Counted from the stretch's first letter, positions 44,494 to 55,314 are shown. The stretch is 64,000 nucleotides of DNA from Lampris incognitus (GCF_029633865.1 NC_079214.1:29857957-29921956); one strand, 5' to 3'. Numbers and translations: made by a program. The notes: a model not told the origin generated them from the letters alone.

Positions 44494-44686
44494 TGTAATG
44501 ATCTGTGCCCTCTGGCTATGTTAACTTATAACATTAATGAAGCAAGGACGACTTCTCTCGTGCTGGGTGTTTATTCATCGACCGGATTCCGACTGACGTT
44601 GTTACGTACATCACGTGACTTTGTTGTGGCGCTACGGAAAGCCGTAAGGGACATTAGCAAATCAAATATTACTAGCAAATATTACA
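44494..44686 (-). repeat. Gypsy-5 3' LTR (193 bp)
   Basis: TGTAATGATC start, AATATTACA end. A minus-strand polypurine tract CAGAAAAAGGGAGA adjoins at 44687-44700. 44701-44891 is UTR. Confidence 0.95.
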
Positions 44687-44891
44687 TCTCCCTTTTTCTG
44701 AAAAGTGCTGCTTTCTCTGCAGAGATACAGACCACGTTGAGCACGTTTATAAACGAATACAATCTTAATAAGAAAGAATATGAAAATGGAACTCTTATAT
44801 AACTGGACTGCAACAAAGTAGTGTAAAACATTTCCTTCCCTGTCTAAATGTGACACCGTAATAACATTTCATCTTTTTTTTTTTTTTACAT

Positions 44892-47800
44892 TCATAAGTC
44901 AAGGATTTGTCTTGGTTTGACCGTGCGACCTGACCTCGTGGTGTAACCAGGCTGTGTGTCTGGTTGTCGCTGATTGTTCGTGTCTGGAGGTTCAGCATGC
45001 TCTTGCTGATGGGCTTGTGTGTTGTTGTTAGCGCTGGTAACAGTCTGCTGTGAAGTGTGTGTGTGCGTAGTGTGAGTGTTCACTCTGCTTTGTCGCAGGT
45101 GTTGACGGTTGCGTTGGTAGATCTGACCTTCTTTGGTTTGGATGTGGTAGCTCCTGTCTGTGTTCGCTGGTCTTTCCACAGTTGCAGGTCTCCAGGATCC
45201 ATCCTCCTGCCGGAAGCGGATTGGTGTGCCTGCGGGCAGGTGGGGCAGAGGTTTGGCTGTTCGGTTGTAGTATGCCTGCTGGCGCTGTTGACATACCTCT
45301 CTCCTTTTGTGAACATCCTCCTGACTGGCGATCTGTGGCTGCAGGTGTTTTGCTGTTGATGGGAGAATGGACCGCAGCCTCCGACTCATCAGTAGCTGTG
45401 CCGGTGATTTCAGGTTGTCCACCGGTGTGTTGCGATACTCCAGTAAGCTCATGTAGGGGTCTTTGTTCTCAGCTTTGGCTTTGTCCAGGATGCGTTTGGC
45501 CGTCTGGACAGTCTTCTCGGAGAGGCCGTTGCTCTGTGGGTAGTGGGGGCTTGTGGTGGTGTGTGAGAAACCCCATGTCTGTGAGAAGTTGCGGAACTCA
45601 CCAGAGCTGTAGCACGGACCGTTGTCGCTGATGATAGTCTCGGGAATTCCGTGTCGAGCCATTGCTGCTTTCAGCTTCATGATGACGGCAGATGAGGTGC
45701 AGCTGTAAAGTCTCTCTAGCTCGAAGAATCTGGAGTAGTAGTCCACAGTGACTATGAAGTCCTGTGAGTTCCATGTGAATAGGTCTGTGCCTATGACTTG
45801 CCACGGCCGCTCAGGTATGGCGTGTGACCTCATTGGTTCCTTTGCATTTGCGCTGCGCCGTTCTTGGCATATGCTGCAGTCTGCTACCGCATCCTCGATC
45901 TGTTTCCCCATGCCAGGCCAGAACAGTAAGTCTCTTGCTCGGCATTTGCTTTTTTCCACGCCAAGGTGGCCGGCATGGATGCGCTGTATCATGTCCTTGC
46001 GAAGCTTTTGGGGGACAATGATTCTCTCACCTTTGAACAGGATACCGTCCATTTCTGAGATTTCTGCTCTGTGGTTCCAGTATTCCTGGATGCTGGGCGG
46101 GCACTTTTTCTTTGTGTCTGGCCAGCCAGTGAGTGTGGCTCGTCTGAGTGCGGTGAGCTGTGGATCTTGCGCTGTTTCCTGCTTGATTTCTGTGAGTCTT
46201 GTGTCGCTCACAGGGATGTTGCTGAGGACTGTGTGCACTTGGGCCTCCATCCCTTCCTGTAGGTCACTGTCGTGGTGTTCTATTGACTTGCGTGACAGTG
46301 TGTCGGCCACCGGTATGTCCTTACCGGGAAGGTGGATGATTTGGATGTCGTATTTTTGGAGCGCCAGGATCATCCGTTGCAGCCGGGGTGGTGCTGCTGC
46401 CAGTGGCTTTTTTAATATTGCCTCCAGAGGCTTGTGGTCTGACTCCACAATCACTTTTCGTCCGTACATGTACTCGTGGAACCTCTTGCAGCCGAAGACA
46501 ACAGCGTAGAGCTCCTTCTCTATCTGTGCGTAGTTTTCTTCAGTGCTGTTGAGTGACTTGGACGCATAGGCAATTGGTTTGCCATCTTGGAGCATGACAG
46601 CCCCAAGGCCACTTTTGGATGCATCCACTTGGAGTCGCAGCTCTTTCTGCGGGTCGAAATATGAGAGTACTGGACCTGGGTGCTGTGTAATGAGATTCTT
46701 CATCTCTTGGAGCGCCTTGTCGTGGACTGCATCCCATACAAACTCACTGTCCTGTTTCAGAAGCTGTCTGAGGGGTGAGTTTATCTGTGAGAGGTGTGGA
46801 GCGAATCTGGCGAGGTAGTTGATCATGCCGAGGACTGTCTCCAGCTCTGCTTTGTTCTGTGGGGGTTGCATGTCCTTGACCGCCTTCACCTTGTGTGGGT
46901 CTGGTTTGATGCCTTCGTGTGAGAGCGTGTGGCCGAAGTAGCTTACCTCGGACACGCATATGTGACACTTGTCGGGGTTGAGCCGCACCCCTCGCTCCCT
47001 TGTGCGCTTCAGCATCGCTCTGAGACGCTGGTCATGTTCCTCTTTAGTCTTGCCGAACACTAGTATGTCGTCCACTATGGCCGTCACACCGTCCAATCCT
47101 TCATATGTTTCATCCACGCGTCTCTGGAACTCGTCTTGAGCGGACACGATTCCGAATGGCAGTCTGAGGAAACGATACCTGCCAAACACTGTGTTAAATG
47201 TCGTCAACATTGAGGATTCAGTGCTCAGTTTGATGGCCCAATAGCCTGACCGCGCGTCTAACACGCTAAAGTACTCAGCTCCAGCGAGCTTTGTGGTGGC
47301 GTCCTCCAGCGTGGGGAGGGGGTAGTGAGGTCGTTGTATCACTTTGTTAAGAGCTCTGGGGTCTAAACACACTCTAAGTTTGCCTGTCTTTGGCTTCTCA
47401 ACAATGACGAGTGCGTTCACCCATTCTGTGGGTTCTGTTACCTTACAGATTATGCCGCCTTTCTCCATGCTGTCAAGCTCGTCCCTCAGTTTGCTGCGTA
47501 GGGCGATGGGGATTCTGCGTGGCGGGCAGACGACCGGCGTTGCATCTGGTGTGACGCGGAAGGTGCACTCGCCTGGGAACTCTCCTATTCCTTGGAAAAC
47601 ATCTGCATACTCATCCATTATGCTCTGTGATGTGACATTGTTTTCCTCGCTCACAGCCATCACTATTTTTACCAAGTTTAGGTCACGGCATGTTTTCATT
47701 GCCATGACTGGTGGGGCGTTTGTGTCAATGACGTAAAAGTCCAGCATAATTGCATTGTCTCTGTACTTACATTTGAGTTTGCATGTGCCTTTCACGCTCA

Positions 47801-48932
47801 GCGCGCCTCCTCCATATTCAGTGAGTCTGTGTATTGCTGGTTTCAGTGTCACATTTTTGAACAGCGCCTGGAACAGGTTGGTGGGAATAGTATTGGCCTG
47901 TGCCCCAGTGTCTAGTTTAAACTTTACCTTCTGTGGAGGTGTGCCAATTCCAACCTCTACGTAAGCCTGCTCGTTGCTTTTTCCGTTGTTCTCTATTGAG
48001 ATGCAGTCTATGTACAGCTCTGTCTGTTCTCCCACAGCGGTGCTCTCCACTGTAATGTTGTCGAAGTACAGTTCTTCCTGCTCTCTGTCAGTGGTGTACT
48101 CTTCTGGGTTCTCTCCGACGGCATGTACTGTGCCGCGGTAGTACTTTGTCTGTCCCTGGGAGCTAGACTTGCATACTTTAGCAAAATGATTGAGCTTCTT
48201 GCATTTAATGCATTGTTTACCCTTAGCTGGGCAAGTGGCTTTAGTGCCGTGTAGCCCTCCACAATAGCTACACGCCCTAGCGGCGGTGCTAACGTTACCC
48301 TCCCTTTGTCTGAAGTTAGCGTTAGCTGCTTTGGGTGCGTTCGGTTTGTAAGTCTTTCTGCCTATTGCGTGCACCGTTTCATGTGTGCTGCCCTGGCCCA
48401 TAGACTTTAGCTGTTGCTTTGCTAGCTCGTGTGAGCGGGCTACATCTATGGCCTTTTCTAGCGTTAGCTCAGCTCCCTGGCTAAGTAGCTTTTCTCTCAC
48501 TCTGGGTGAGTTGGTGGCAAACACGATGCGGTCCCTGACCATCTCGTCGGCATTTGGGTAGCCACAGTCTTTGACTAGGAGATTTAGCTCAGTTATAAAT
48601 TGTTCGAAGGATTCACTCTCTCCCTGCATCTTTTCATGAAATTTATATCTGGCATAAATCGGGTTTGCTTTGGGGGTGATGTACTCAGTGTACTTATCGT
48701 AGTACGTTTCTAGCTTCTTGGCTTGTTCTCCGCTGAGTGTCCAAGTGTTGTGCACATCTCGCCCTTTTTCCCCTATCCAGAGCAGGAGGTAGCTGCATTT
48801 CTCCTCTTCGTTCTTCCCGCGCAGGGGGCCCTTGAACATTAGCTCCGTTGTTTGTCGAAATCGTCTCCATGCTTCAGGTAAGTTCGCCGATTCCCAGTCC
48901 ATCCGTGGAGCTGGAACGCCGTACGAATCCAT
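44892..48932 (-). CDS. Gypsy-5 gag-pol polyprotein (1346 aa), intact
   Basis: Starts MDSYGVPAPRMDWE 33 bp inside the 5' LTR. Gag capsid at residues 1-200. Zinc knuckles near 223-245 (second one CIKCKKLNHFAKVC). Aspartic protease LDTGAQANTIP near 339. RT from about 480 with AIVDDILVFG near 619. RNase H with QVDASKSGLGAV near 770 and ESDHKPLEA. Integrase finger H-H-C-C near 985-1020; D,D,E core at DLFTW, SDNGPCYS (about 1105) and NGLSEK (about 1138). The tail ends RSGRTVKPRQILDL. Gag and pol form one frame without a shift, so protein ratios must be set in another way. No env. Confidence 0.95.
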   Translation of the reverse strand: MDSYGVPAPRMDWESANLPEAWRRFRQTTELMFKGPLRGKNEEEKCSYLLLWIGEKGRDVHNTWTLSGEQAKKLETYYDKYTEYITPKANPIYARYKFHEKMQGESESFEQFITELNLLVKDCGYPNADEMVRDRIVFATNSPRVREKLLSQGAELTLEKAIDVARSHELAKQQLKSMGQGSTHETVHAIGRKTYKPNAPKAANANFRQREGNVSTAARACSYCGGLHGTKATCPAKGKQCIKCKKLNHFAKVCKSSSQGQTKYYRGTVHAVGENPEEYTTDREQEELYFDNITVESTAVGEQTELYIDCISIENNGKSNEQAYVEVGIGTPPQKVKFKLDTGAQANTIPTNLFQALFKNVTLKPAIHRLTEYGGGALSVKGTCKLKCKYRDNAIMLDFYVIDTNAPPVMAMKTCRDLNLVKIVMAVSEENNVTSQSIMDEYADVFQGIGEFPGECTFRVTPDATPVVCPPRRIPIALRSKLRDELDSMEKGGIICKVTEPTEWVNALVIVEKPKTGKLRVCLDPRALNKVIQRPHYPLPTLEDATTKLAGAEYFSVLDARSGYWAIKLSTESSMLTTFNTVFGRYRFLRLPFGIVSAQDEFQRRVDETYEGLDGVTAIVDDILVFGKTKEEHDQRLRAMLKRTRERGVRLNPDKCHICVSEVSYFGHTLSHEGIKPDPHKVKAVKDMQPPQNKAELETVLGMINYLARFAPHLSQINSPLRQLLKQDSEFVWDAVHDKALQEMKNLITQHPGPVLSYFDPQKELRLQVDASKSGLGAVMLQDGKPIAYASKSLNSTEENYAQIEKELYAVVFGCKRFHEYMYGRKVIVESDHKPLEAILKKPLAAAPPRLQRMILALQKYDIQIIHLPGKDIPVADTLSRKSIEHHDSDLQEGMEAQVHTVLSNIPVSDTRLTEIKQETAQDPQLTALRRATLTGWPDTKKKCPPSIQEYWNHRAEISEMDGILFKGERIIVPQKLRKDMIQRIHAGHLGVEKSKCRARDLLFWPGMGKQIEDAVADCSICQERRSANAKEPMRSHAIPERPWQVIGTDLFTWNSQDFIVTVDYYSRFFELERLYSCTSSAVIMKLKAAMARHGIPETIISDNGPCYSSGEFRNFSQTWGFSHTTTSPHYPQSNGLSEKTVQTAKRILDKAKAENKDPYMSLLEYRNTPVDNLKSPAQLLMSRRLRSILPSTAKHLQPQIASQEDVHKRREVCQQRQQAYYNRTAKPLPHLPAGTPIRFRQEDGSWRPATVERPANTDRSYHIQTKEGQIYQRNRQHLRQSRVNTHTTHTHTSQQTVTSANNNTQAHQQEHAEPPDTNNQRQPDTQPGYTTRSGRTVKPRQILDL

Positions 48933-48948
48933 ATTGGGTATTTAAACT

Positions 48949-48965
48949 CCGCTACTCTGACACCA
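48949..48965 (-). promoter_or_regulatory. Gypsy-5 primer-binding site
   Basis: Minus strand TGGTGTCAGAGTAGCGG directly adjoining the LTR; the primer tRNA is not assigned. Confidence 0.65.
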
Positions 48966-49158
48966 TGTAATGATCTGTGCCCTCTGGCTATGTTAACTTA
49001 TAACATTAATGAAGCAAGGACGACTTCTCTCGTGCTGGGTGTTTATTCATCGACCGGATTCCGACTGACGTTGTTACGTACATCACGTGACTTTGTTGTG
49101 GCGCTACGGAAAGCCGTAAGGGACATTAGCAAATCAAATATTACTAGCAAATATTACA
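48966..49158 (-). repeat. Gypsy-5 5' LTR (193 bp)
   Basis: Identical by eye to 44494-44686. Confidence 0.95.
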
Positions 49159-49322
49159 TATACTTTGTCATTTTCGAACATGTAACAAATAATCTGATGT
49201 ATATGGAGAGTTGTTCGCTGAGTTTGATGCGGATTTGTTGATCACTTAAGATTATTGGCAATGGATTATCTATGTTATATCGTGCTTATTTACATGTTCG
49301 AAATAAATCATCATTCATTCAT
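49159..49322 (+). mobile_element. LINE 3' end with AATAAA and (TCAT)n tail
   Basis: Ends TTCGAAATAAATCATCATTC, a polyadenylation-like signal plus short tandem tail. It continues from 44410-44493 across Gypsy-5 and is probably the L1-B 3' UTR. 49323-50022 has no recognisable repeat or gene. Confidence 0.6.
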
Positions 49323-50022
49323 ACTTAGTTTTCCTGGGAGATAATTACACACAATAAGGGGGTATTTTGTTATTCCAGGTGAAGGTACAGCTTCATTTAG
49401 TCAGTATAAATTCATGTAACATAACCCTAGTAGACTACACCATCTTCCACACTTAGGAATTTAGCTCATAGAGACGCAATACTAAATACACTATAAATAG
49501 TGCATAAAAAGGGGTTACATGCAATAAATAAATAAAAATAAATCGCCATGACAACCCATCTAGTTTTTTTTAACCGTTCTGCCGTTCCGTCGCGCTGTTT
49601 GTGGGTTTTCTCGTCTGTTTTGCCAGCTGCGTTTACCATCTCATAGAGGATGGGCGTATTTAATCGCCCAATATACAAAATGTACTTTAGTAACTTTTTG
49701 TACGTGTACTTTAATACGTAGCCCAAAATTTGTCAAACTTGTTTGGATAATTCTACCGTCATTGTATATTTACGACGCTGTTAACTCATGTATTAACTTC
49801 GGTCCAATCTACGCAAATATGTGTCTAGCAAAAAAACTAAGAACAATATAACGTAGTCTTAACTGCACCTAATAGAGTTGAAAATTGCAGATTCCATCAT
49901 TTCACCAACTATGCCACTGTACCACATTTATGTGGTATTTGGACACGAAATCAACTGACGCACATCGCAAATGCTCTCGTAACTAATTGAACATAAAATC
50001 GTTGTTGTTTTTTTCCCCTCAG

Positions 50023-50219
50023 GCATGGCTGTATCATTGGATGTGACGAGGAATATGATCAAGTTGCTGGATGAGACGCAGGGCCTCGCGTTGTTTCAGA
50101 AAGACGCCCTGACGTTAGCGGGACTTTGGAAACTACGTGCCTTGGGTCCGCACCGATTCATCCCCACCGCGGAAATGGTTCTCGCACTGGAAGAGCCCCG
50201 GCCCGAAAATACTTTCTGA
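50023..50219 (+). CDS. Unrecognised exon, 64 codons
   Basis: A strong polypyrimidine tract and CAG at 50001-50022 precede GC then ATG GCT at 50025. The frame runs MAVSLDVTRNM, then LFQKDALTLAGLWKLRALG, to EEPRPENTF and TGA at 50217-50219. Composition is protein-like and not low-complexity, and I cannot name it. Downstream an ATTAAA at about 50309 and a CAG/GTAACG donor-like site at 50368/50369 leave two readings: the last exon of an upstream gene, or a 5' exon of ahctf1 holding an upstream ORF. No conservation evidence is available here. Confidence 0.4.
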
Positions 50220-50369
50220 GTTTGTTAATCAACGCAAAGTCCCGGGACGCCTTTGCATTTGACTTGTGCATCGAGGCGGATTAGATTATGACAGAGGAGA
50301 GAAGGATATTAAAGAATCACAAAGGAGAACATATTGGCTTTAATACAGCTGTCAACATCTCTAGACAGG

Positions 50370-51540
50370 TAACGTAATTTGCTAGCTGCACATTGCAGTA
50401 CGTCAGCTAGCCCTAGTGGGTAATAAGCTAATGTAACGGTGCTAACTTGGAAGTGTCCAAACAAATTTACCGTTTCAGGTTTGAGTGGTCGTGAAGACAC
50501 GCAATTATATATGTATTTTAATGATAGAAACTACCTGTAGATGCTAGTCAATGGAGTCGCACCAAACTCCTAGCAACCCTTAAAGTTGGCTAATGCTAGC
50601 TACTAGCCACCCTCGCAGCGAACGTAACGACGTTTATTCGGAAACAACCGTACCTCAGTCTGCTACCAGTTAGCTAATTCCTCAAATAACAAGCAATTTT
50701 ACATGTCTGTAAGATTCTTGCTTGACCCAGCAACACCAAACTAAGCGTCTGTATAGCTCCGATATTTTGCGCAAGTAACTTTAAAATTGCTCCAGGACAT
50801 AGCCTGTACCATCATAATCCTGCGTGACCTTGCATGCCAATTTCAAGTAAACAATTTTCCAGTCTAACTGCCCCTTATCTATTCAGTTAATACAGTTCGT
50901 ACTCTGTGTGTCGTCGAATTAATGCTAGTAAACAGATGTAGTAGTTTATCACTGGTGTTAATATCGCCAATTAACGGATTACGATGCGCAAACTTTTGTT
51001 TACGCTAACGTATGCTGTCAATGGGTGCTAGCCAATGTGTGCTACAGACGGCTAATGGGGAGCTAATAGCAGCCAGCTGGTCAGCCAGTTCTCTAATGGT
51101 GCACACTATCGCCCTCGCTTTTTACATTTAGAGCATTTCTGACCCGAATATCACCAGGCCGTGTGAAAAGATTATATCGTGATTTATCATACACCAATGA
51201 ATGGAAGCAGCATCCATGTGACAGCGAGACAGTCTGGAAGGAGGACTAGGATTTTACGACGTTGGCTAACTCACTTGCGAGTTCGAATGCCTGTTTCTGA
51301 TAGAGTAGCGTTAGCTAATTCAACGTAGTCCACCGTAATCAGAGTAATCCACTCGTTTATTGAGTGGGAAGACGTCACTGTCAGCATGTCCAGATCCACA
51401 TGACATGTGGTTACCTAGTGGCAAGGATTGCGCGGGAGCTCGCTTGAATCTGATGTTTTTTCCCCGGTTTGTTGCAGAGGGCAGTGTTGAGTCTCCAAAC
51501 CTCACCAGGAAAGTCAAAACCCTATTGAGTAGGCTTTGAA
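50370..51540. other. Non-repetitive stretch upstream of ahctf1
   Basis: No ORF, transposon or simple repeat is recognisable. Scattered CpG and GCTAGC-rich sequence. It may contain ahctf1 promoter or intron 1 sequence; nothing specific supports a site. Confidence 0.4.
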
Positions 51541-52288
51541 CTAGGGCTGTTGTTTCATATTGTGCTCTATCGTTATTTCGCAGAAAACACTGTTTACGAC
51601 AATATTTTCATCATTTGGAGTCTGTCCATCTTTTGCGTGGATCGTAACTACTGTAGTTGTCAACTGCACCGCTCTCTCTCTGCTCTGCTGAGCTCCTGTG
51701 TGGAGAGGCTGAGCCCCGCCCGCGGTGAAGGAGAGGAGACGAGAAACTAACGTGACCATAAATGACAGCAAAACGCATTAGCGACGGTTTATTTTTGTTG
51801 TTTACGTACTCGTTTCAATTCAGCTTCGTTTGATAGTTTCCACTACGTTTTGCTGTCATTTAAGGTCTTGCTACTCTGCTCTGCTCTCATCTCGGAGGTT
51901 CAGCGAGGCCGAGGCTGCCCCTCCACACACACACACACACACACACATACATACACGCACATACATACACGCAGCGTGTGCCGGCGGGGGGGCATGGACC
52001 GTTCATTCATTCATTATCCAAACCACTTATCCTTACTCAGGGTCGCGGGGATGCTGGAGCCTATCCCAGCAGTCATTGGGGGGCAGGCGGGGCGACACCC
52101 TGGACAGGCCGCCAGACCATCACAGGCCAACACACACATTCACACCTAGGAACAGTTTAGTGGTATGGATCAGTAACTATTCATTCAATTTAGAGAAAAT
52201 GTGTTATATGGTGATATGTATCGTTATTGGGATATGAAATTACCTATATCAGGATATGAGGTTTTGTTCATGTCCCACAGCCCTACTG
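51541..52288. mobile_element. Probable DNA-transposon MITE with TAGGGCTGT ends
   Basis: Starts (A)CTAGGGCTGT and ends CACAGCCCTA(C), short inverted termini. Inner sequence near the right end (TATCGTTATTGGGATATGAAA) is typical of an abundant fish repeat. No clear target duplication. A (CA)n tract (51927-51950) and another repeat (51998-52150) sit inside. Confidence 0.55.
51998..52150 (+). repeat. Interspersed repeat, copy 1
   Basis: Contains GGTCGCGGGGATGCTGGAGC and GACACCCTGGACAGGCCGCC, a sequence common in fish genomes. An inverted, related copy is at 62449-62600. Class not determined. Confidence 0.65.
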
Positions 52289-52861
52289 TGAACAAGCCTT
52301 TCCATCATACACCATGCTGACTGAGATGCTGTTAGCTTGTAGAACTAGTGCAATTACAGGTTCGAGTTGTAGCACAAACAAGTCTCATAGATCAAGGTGC
52401 GATCTTCATGTATGAATTACAACAATACCCAGGCTGTTTGAGTTAAAATCTGAAGAGGCAATATTAACTGCCAACTCTTTCCTGAACCTTTAAACTGGAC
52501 ACACAGAGATGTGCAGTGCATTACAGTGATTAGTTTGTTGCTGGGAGGAGGTTATGATCACACCTAACCTTTAAGTGTAATATTGGGCTCATTGGTGAGT
52601 TTCCTAAAATTACTAAAGAGAAAAAGATTGCCATGAGCAGAACTTTTTTCTTTGTGTCATTTGTGTAGTCTCAGTTTTGGCTTCCACAACATTAAATCCA
52701 TCTGACGTACTGCAGCTGTTATGTTAGGCTTGACATGCTGCGCAAACTGCTGACAGTTGGGGCTACAACAGAACTGAAAGCCCTCTGTTGTATAGTCAGT
52801 CAGTACAGCAGTAAAAGCTGTGAGAGATCTTTTAAGATAGAGCAGAGGATTTGTTAGTATG

Positions 52862-53490
52862 TTAAGGCCTTTGCACACCAAGTCCGTATTTTTCATAAAT
52901 ACGACGTCACGTTGTGTCAATCATTTTTACACACCGACTCAGAAAGTTTTTTCCGTCAAAGTTTTTGGAACAGGTTTGATTTTCTGCGTTTTTTCGCATC
53001 CGTTAAAAGCGGATGAGAGTTATCTACCACTTACAGCCACCGTACATACAAACATCATCATCTGAGAAACTTATTTACTTCATCTCCCAGCACAAAGCAC
53101 TTTATGACAAAGAAAGCAAAGAATATAGAAATGTGGAATTTAAAGACAGACTGTGGCAGGTGATTGCAGAACAGCTTGGAATTGGGGATGGTAGGTACTG
53201 ATCACAAAACAAACATCTCTCTGGTAAAGGAAAACTGTAAGATGCATTGTTGATTCTAAATGTGACTAGCAGTACAAACAATAATTTCAAATGACAGGGA
53301 GTCACTTGATTAACCTAGAGTAGGTTAGAGTATTAGAAACCCTGCTACGCTTAGTTTTTCCAACAGCCAACTGACATCACGATACGTCACTTGACGGCCA
53401 GAAAAAAAATCTCGTTTTCACTGCCACTCCAGAGATGCAGAGATTCTCGGGAAGAGCTGCAGCTGTTTTTCGTGTGCCACCCTTGTTAAA
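52862..53490 (+). mobile_element. PIF/Harbinger-type remnant
   Basis: Begins after a TTA with AGGCCTTTGCACACCAAGTC, a Harbinger-like terminus, and contains a MADF-domain exon, the accessory protein type of this superfamily. No transposase and no clear right terminus. 52289-52861 is featureless intronic DNA. Confidence 0.55.
53013..53190 (+). pseudogene. MADF-domain exon of a Harbinger accessory protein
   Basis: The frame contains KLIYFISQHKALYD, a KEYRN segment and RLWQVIAEQLGIG. The spacing of hydrophobic, Tyr-Asp and Trp residues matches the first two helices of MADF DNA-binding domains. It ends at GGGGATG/GTAGGT, a good donor; the rest of the protein is not seen. Such proteins help Harbinger transposases enter the nucleus and bind DNA. 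Confidence 0.6.
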
Positions 53491-53590
53491 GATAGATAAG
53501 GTTTCTATTTAAGATATGCTGCTTGCTTTCGAAAAACTAACATGAACAAAAATGCAGCATTAATACATCGTCTTGAGCCTCCATACTATA

Positions 53591-54760
53591 CAGTGCATCC
53601 GGAAAGTATTCACACCCCTTCATTTTCCCCCACATTTTGTTATGTTACAGCCTTATTCCAAAATGGATTAAATTCCTTTTTTTTCTCATCAATCTACACA
53701 CAATACCCCATAATGACAAAGTGAAAAAGGTTTTGTAGAAATTTTTGCAAATTTATTAAAAATAAAAAACAGCATGTACTTAAGTATTCACACCCTTTGT
53801 TATGACACTCAAAATTGAGCTCAGGTTCATCCTGTTTCCACTGATAATCCTTGAGATGTTTCTATATCTTGATTGGAGTCCACCTGTAGTAAATTCAATT
53901 GATTGGACATGATTTGGAAAGGCACACACCTGTCTATATAAGGTCCCACTGTTGACAGTGCATGTCAGAGCAGAAACTAAGCCATGAAGTCAAAGGAATT
54001 GTCTGTGGACCTCCGAGACAGGATTGTATCGAGGCACAGATCTGGGGAAGGGTACAAAAAAAATTCTACAGCTTTGAAGGTCTCGAAGAGCACAGTGGTC
54101 TCCATCAGTTGTAAATGGAAGAAGTTTGGATCCACCAGGACTCTTCCTAGAGCTAGCCGCCCAGCCAAACTGAGCAATCGGGGGAGAAGGGCCTTGGTCA
54201 GGGAGGTGACCAAGAACCCGATGGTCACTCTGACAGAGCTCCAGCATTCCTCTGTGGAGATGGGAGAACCTTCCAGAAAGACAACCATCTCTGCAGCACT
54301 CCACCAATCAGGCCTTTATGGTAGAGTGGCCAGACGGAAGCCTCTGCTCAGTAAAAGGCACATGACAGCCCGCTTGGATTTTGCCAGAAAGCACCTAAAG
54401 GACTCTCAGACCATGAGAAACAAGTTTCTCTGGTCTGATGAAACCAAGATGGAACTCTTTGGCCTGAATGCCAAACGTCACGTCTGGAGGAAACCAGGCA
54501 CCTTTCATCACCTTGCTAATACCATCCCTATAGTGAAGCATGGTGGTGGCAGCATCATGCTGTGGGGATGTTCTTCAGCGGCAGGAACTGGGAGACTAGT
54601 CAGGATCGAGGGAAAGATGAATGGAGCGAAGTACAGAGAGATCCTTGATGAAAACCTGCTCCAGAGCGCTCAGGACCTCAGACTGGGGCGAAGGTTTACC
54701 TTTCAACACGACAACGACCCTAAGTACACAGCCAAGACAACGAAGGAGGTTTTTTTGTTT
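53591..54760 (+). mobile_element. Tc1-like transposon, 3'-truncated
   Basis: The left end CAGTGCATCCGGAAAGTATT follows TA, and a partial inner copy of the end (AAGTATTCACACC) occurs at 53783, as in IR/DR-type Tc1 termini. The transposase gene starts at 53984. The element breaks off in T-rich sequence after about 54748, so the right terminus is lost and the copy is immobile. 54761-55314 is unremarkable intron. Confidence 0.88.
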
Positions 54761-54790
54761 GTTTGGTTTTTTTTTTTACAGAATGTCTGA
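53984..54790 (+). pseudogene. Tc1 transposase, C-terminally truncated
   Basis: MKSKELSVDLRDRIV starts the paired-like helix-turn-helix region, followed by a second HTH. The first catalytic Asp is in WSDETKMELFG, the glycine-rich box in GGGSIMLWG, and the second Asp in FQHDNDPKYTAK. The third acidic residue and the C-terminus (about 70 residues of a usual 340) are gone; the last codons read low-complexity T-rich sequence. Confidence 0.88.
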
Positions 54791-55314
54791 CAACAGAAGT
54801 GTACAGAAATGCAGAAGTTGACATGTCATGTGGCAGAGCAAAGTACAGAATAGATTAATACATTTGCTTTGCTTTCATTTAAGTTACGTGGACGTGGTTT
54901 TGATTCATGAATTGGGTTTGTGCACTGCTTCTGAGTGTAGCTTTTTTTGCAGGCTAAGACTAGCAAGTTGATCTTTAGAGTAGGCTAATTGTCTAATTAG
55001 AGACTTTTCGTATGACTGTTTTCACCTATATTTTTTGTGCTTCAAAAAAAAAAGAAAAAATCAAATTTAAGTTGGCTTGTTGAGGCATCTGCTGTTAGTT
55101 TCTTTCTATTATGTGTATTAAGTGCAGTAACGCATTTCACTGCCCATTGTTTGATATTTTGCTCATAAATGTGTGTGCGTAAATGTCATGCTAAATACCA
55201 GCAACCGCAATAAAATTAGTAACCAACCTTTACTTTTTGTTTTATTCTGTTTTTCTCTTCCTCTTGGTGATCACTTGCTGTTTATAACATGCGTTCCTTT
55301 GTTATTATTTGCAG

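Larger units (their letters stand above)
44494..49158 (-). mobile_element. Gypsy-5: intact LTR retrotransposon
   Basis: A 4.67-kb element flanked by TATAC (44489-44493 and 49159-49163). Its 193-bp LTRs (44494-44686 and 48966-49158) show no difference by eye. One uninterrupted 1346-codon gag-pol occupies nearly all the interior, with primer site and polypurine tract in place. All requirements for autonomous movement appear present. It is the best candidate for a live transposon here. Confidence 0.95.
24719..49322 (+). mobile_element. L1-B: one L1 dispersed over 24.6 kb by nested insertions
   Basis: Segments: 24719-26154 (5' UTR, ORF1, spacer), 34644-36044 (spacer, endonuclease), 41240-43496 (RT), and 44410-44493 plus 49159-49322 (3' end). 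Gypsy-3, Gypsy-4 and Gypsy-5 lie between, each with a matching 5-bp duplication, so the L1 pieces rejoin exactly at three junctions. The 43497-44409 Gypsy remnant replaces some L1 sequence. Assignment of the last piece to this L1 is inference. Confidence 0.7.

Noticed and set aside
44892..48932. Endogenous retrovirus with envelope
   Set aside because: No env frame follows pol in this or any other LTR element here; all are Gypsy-type retrotransposons.
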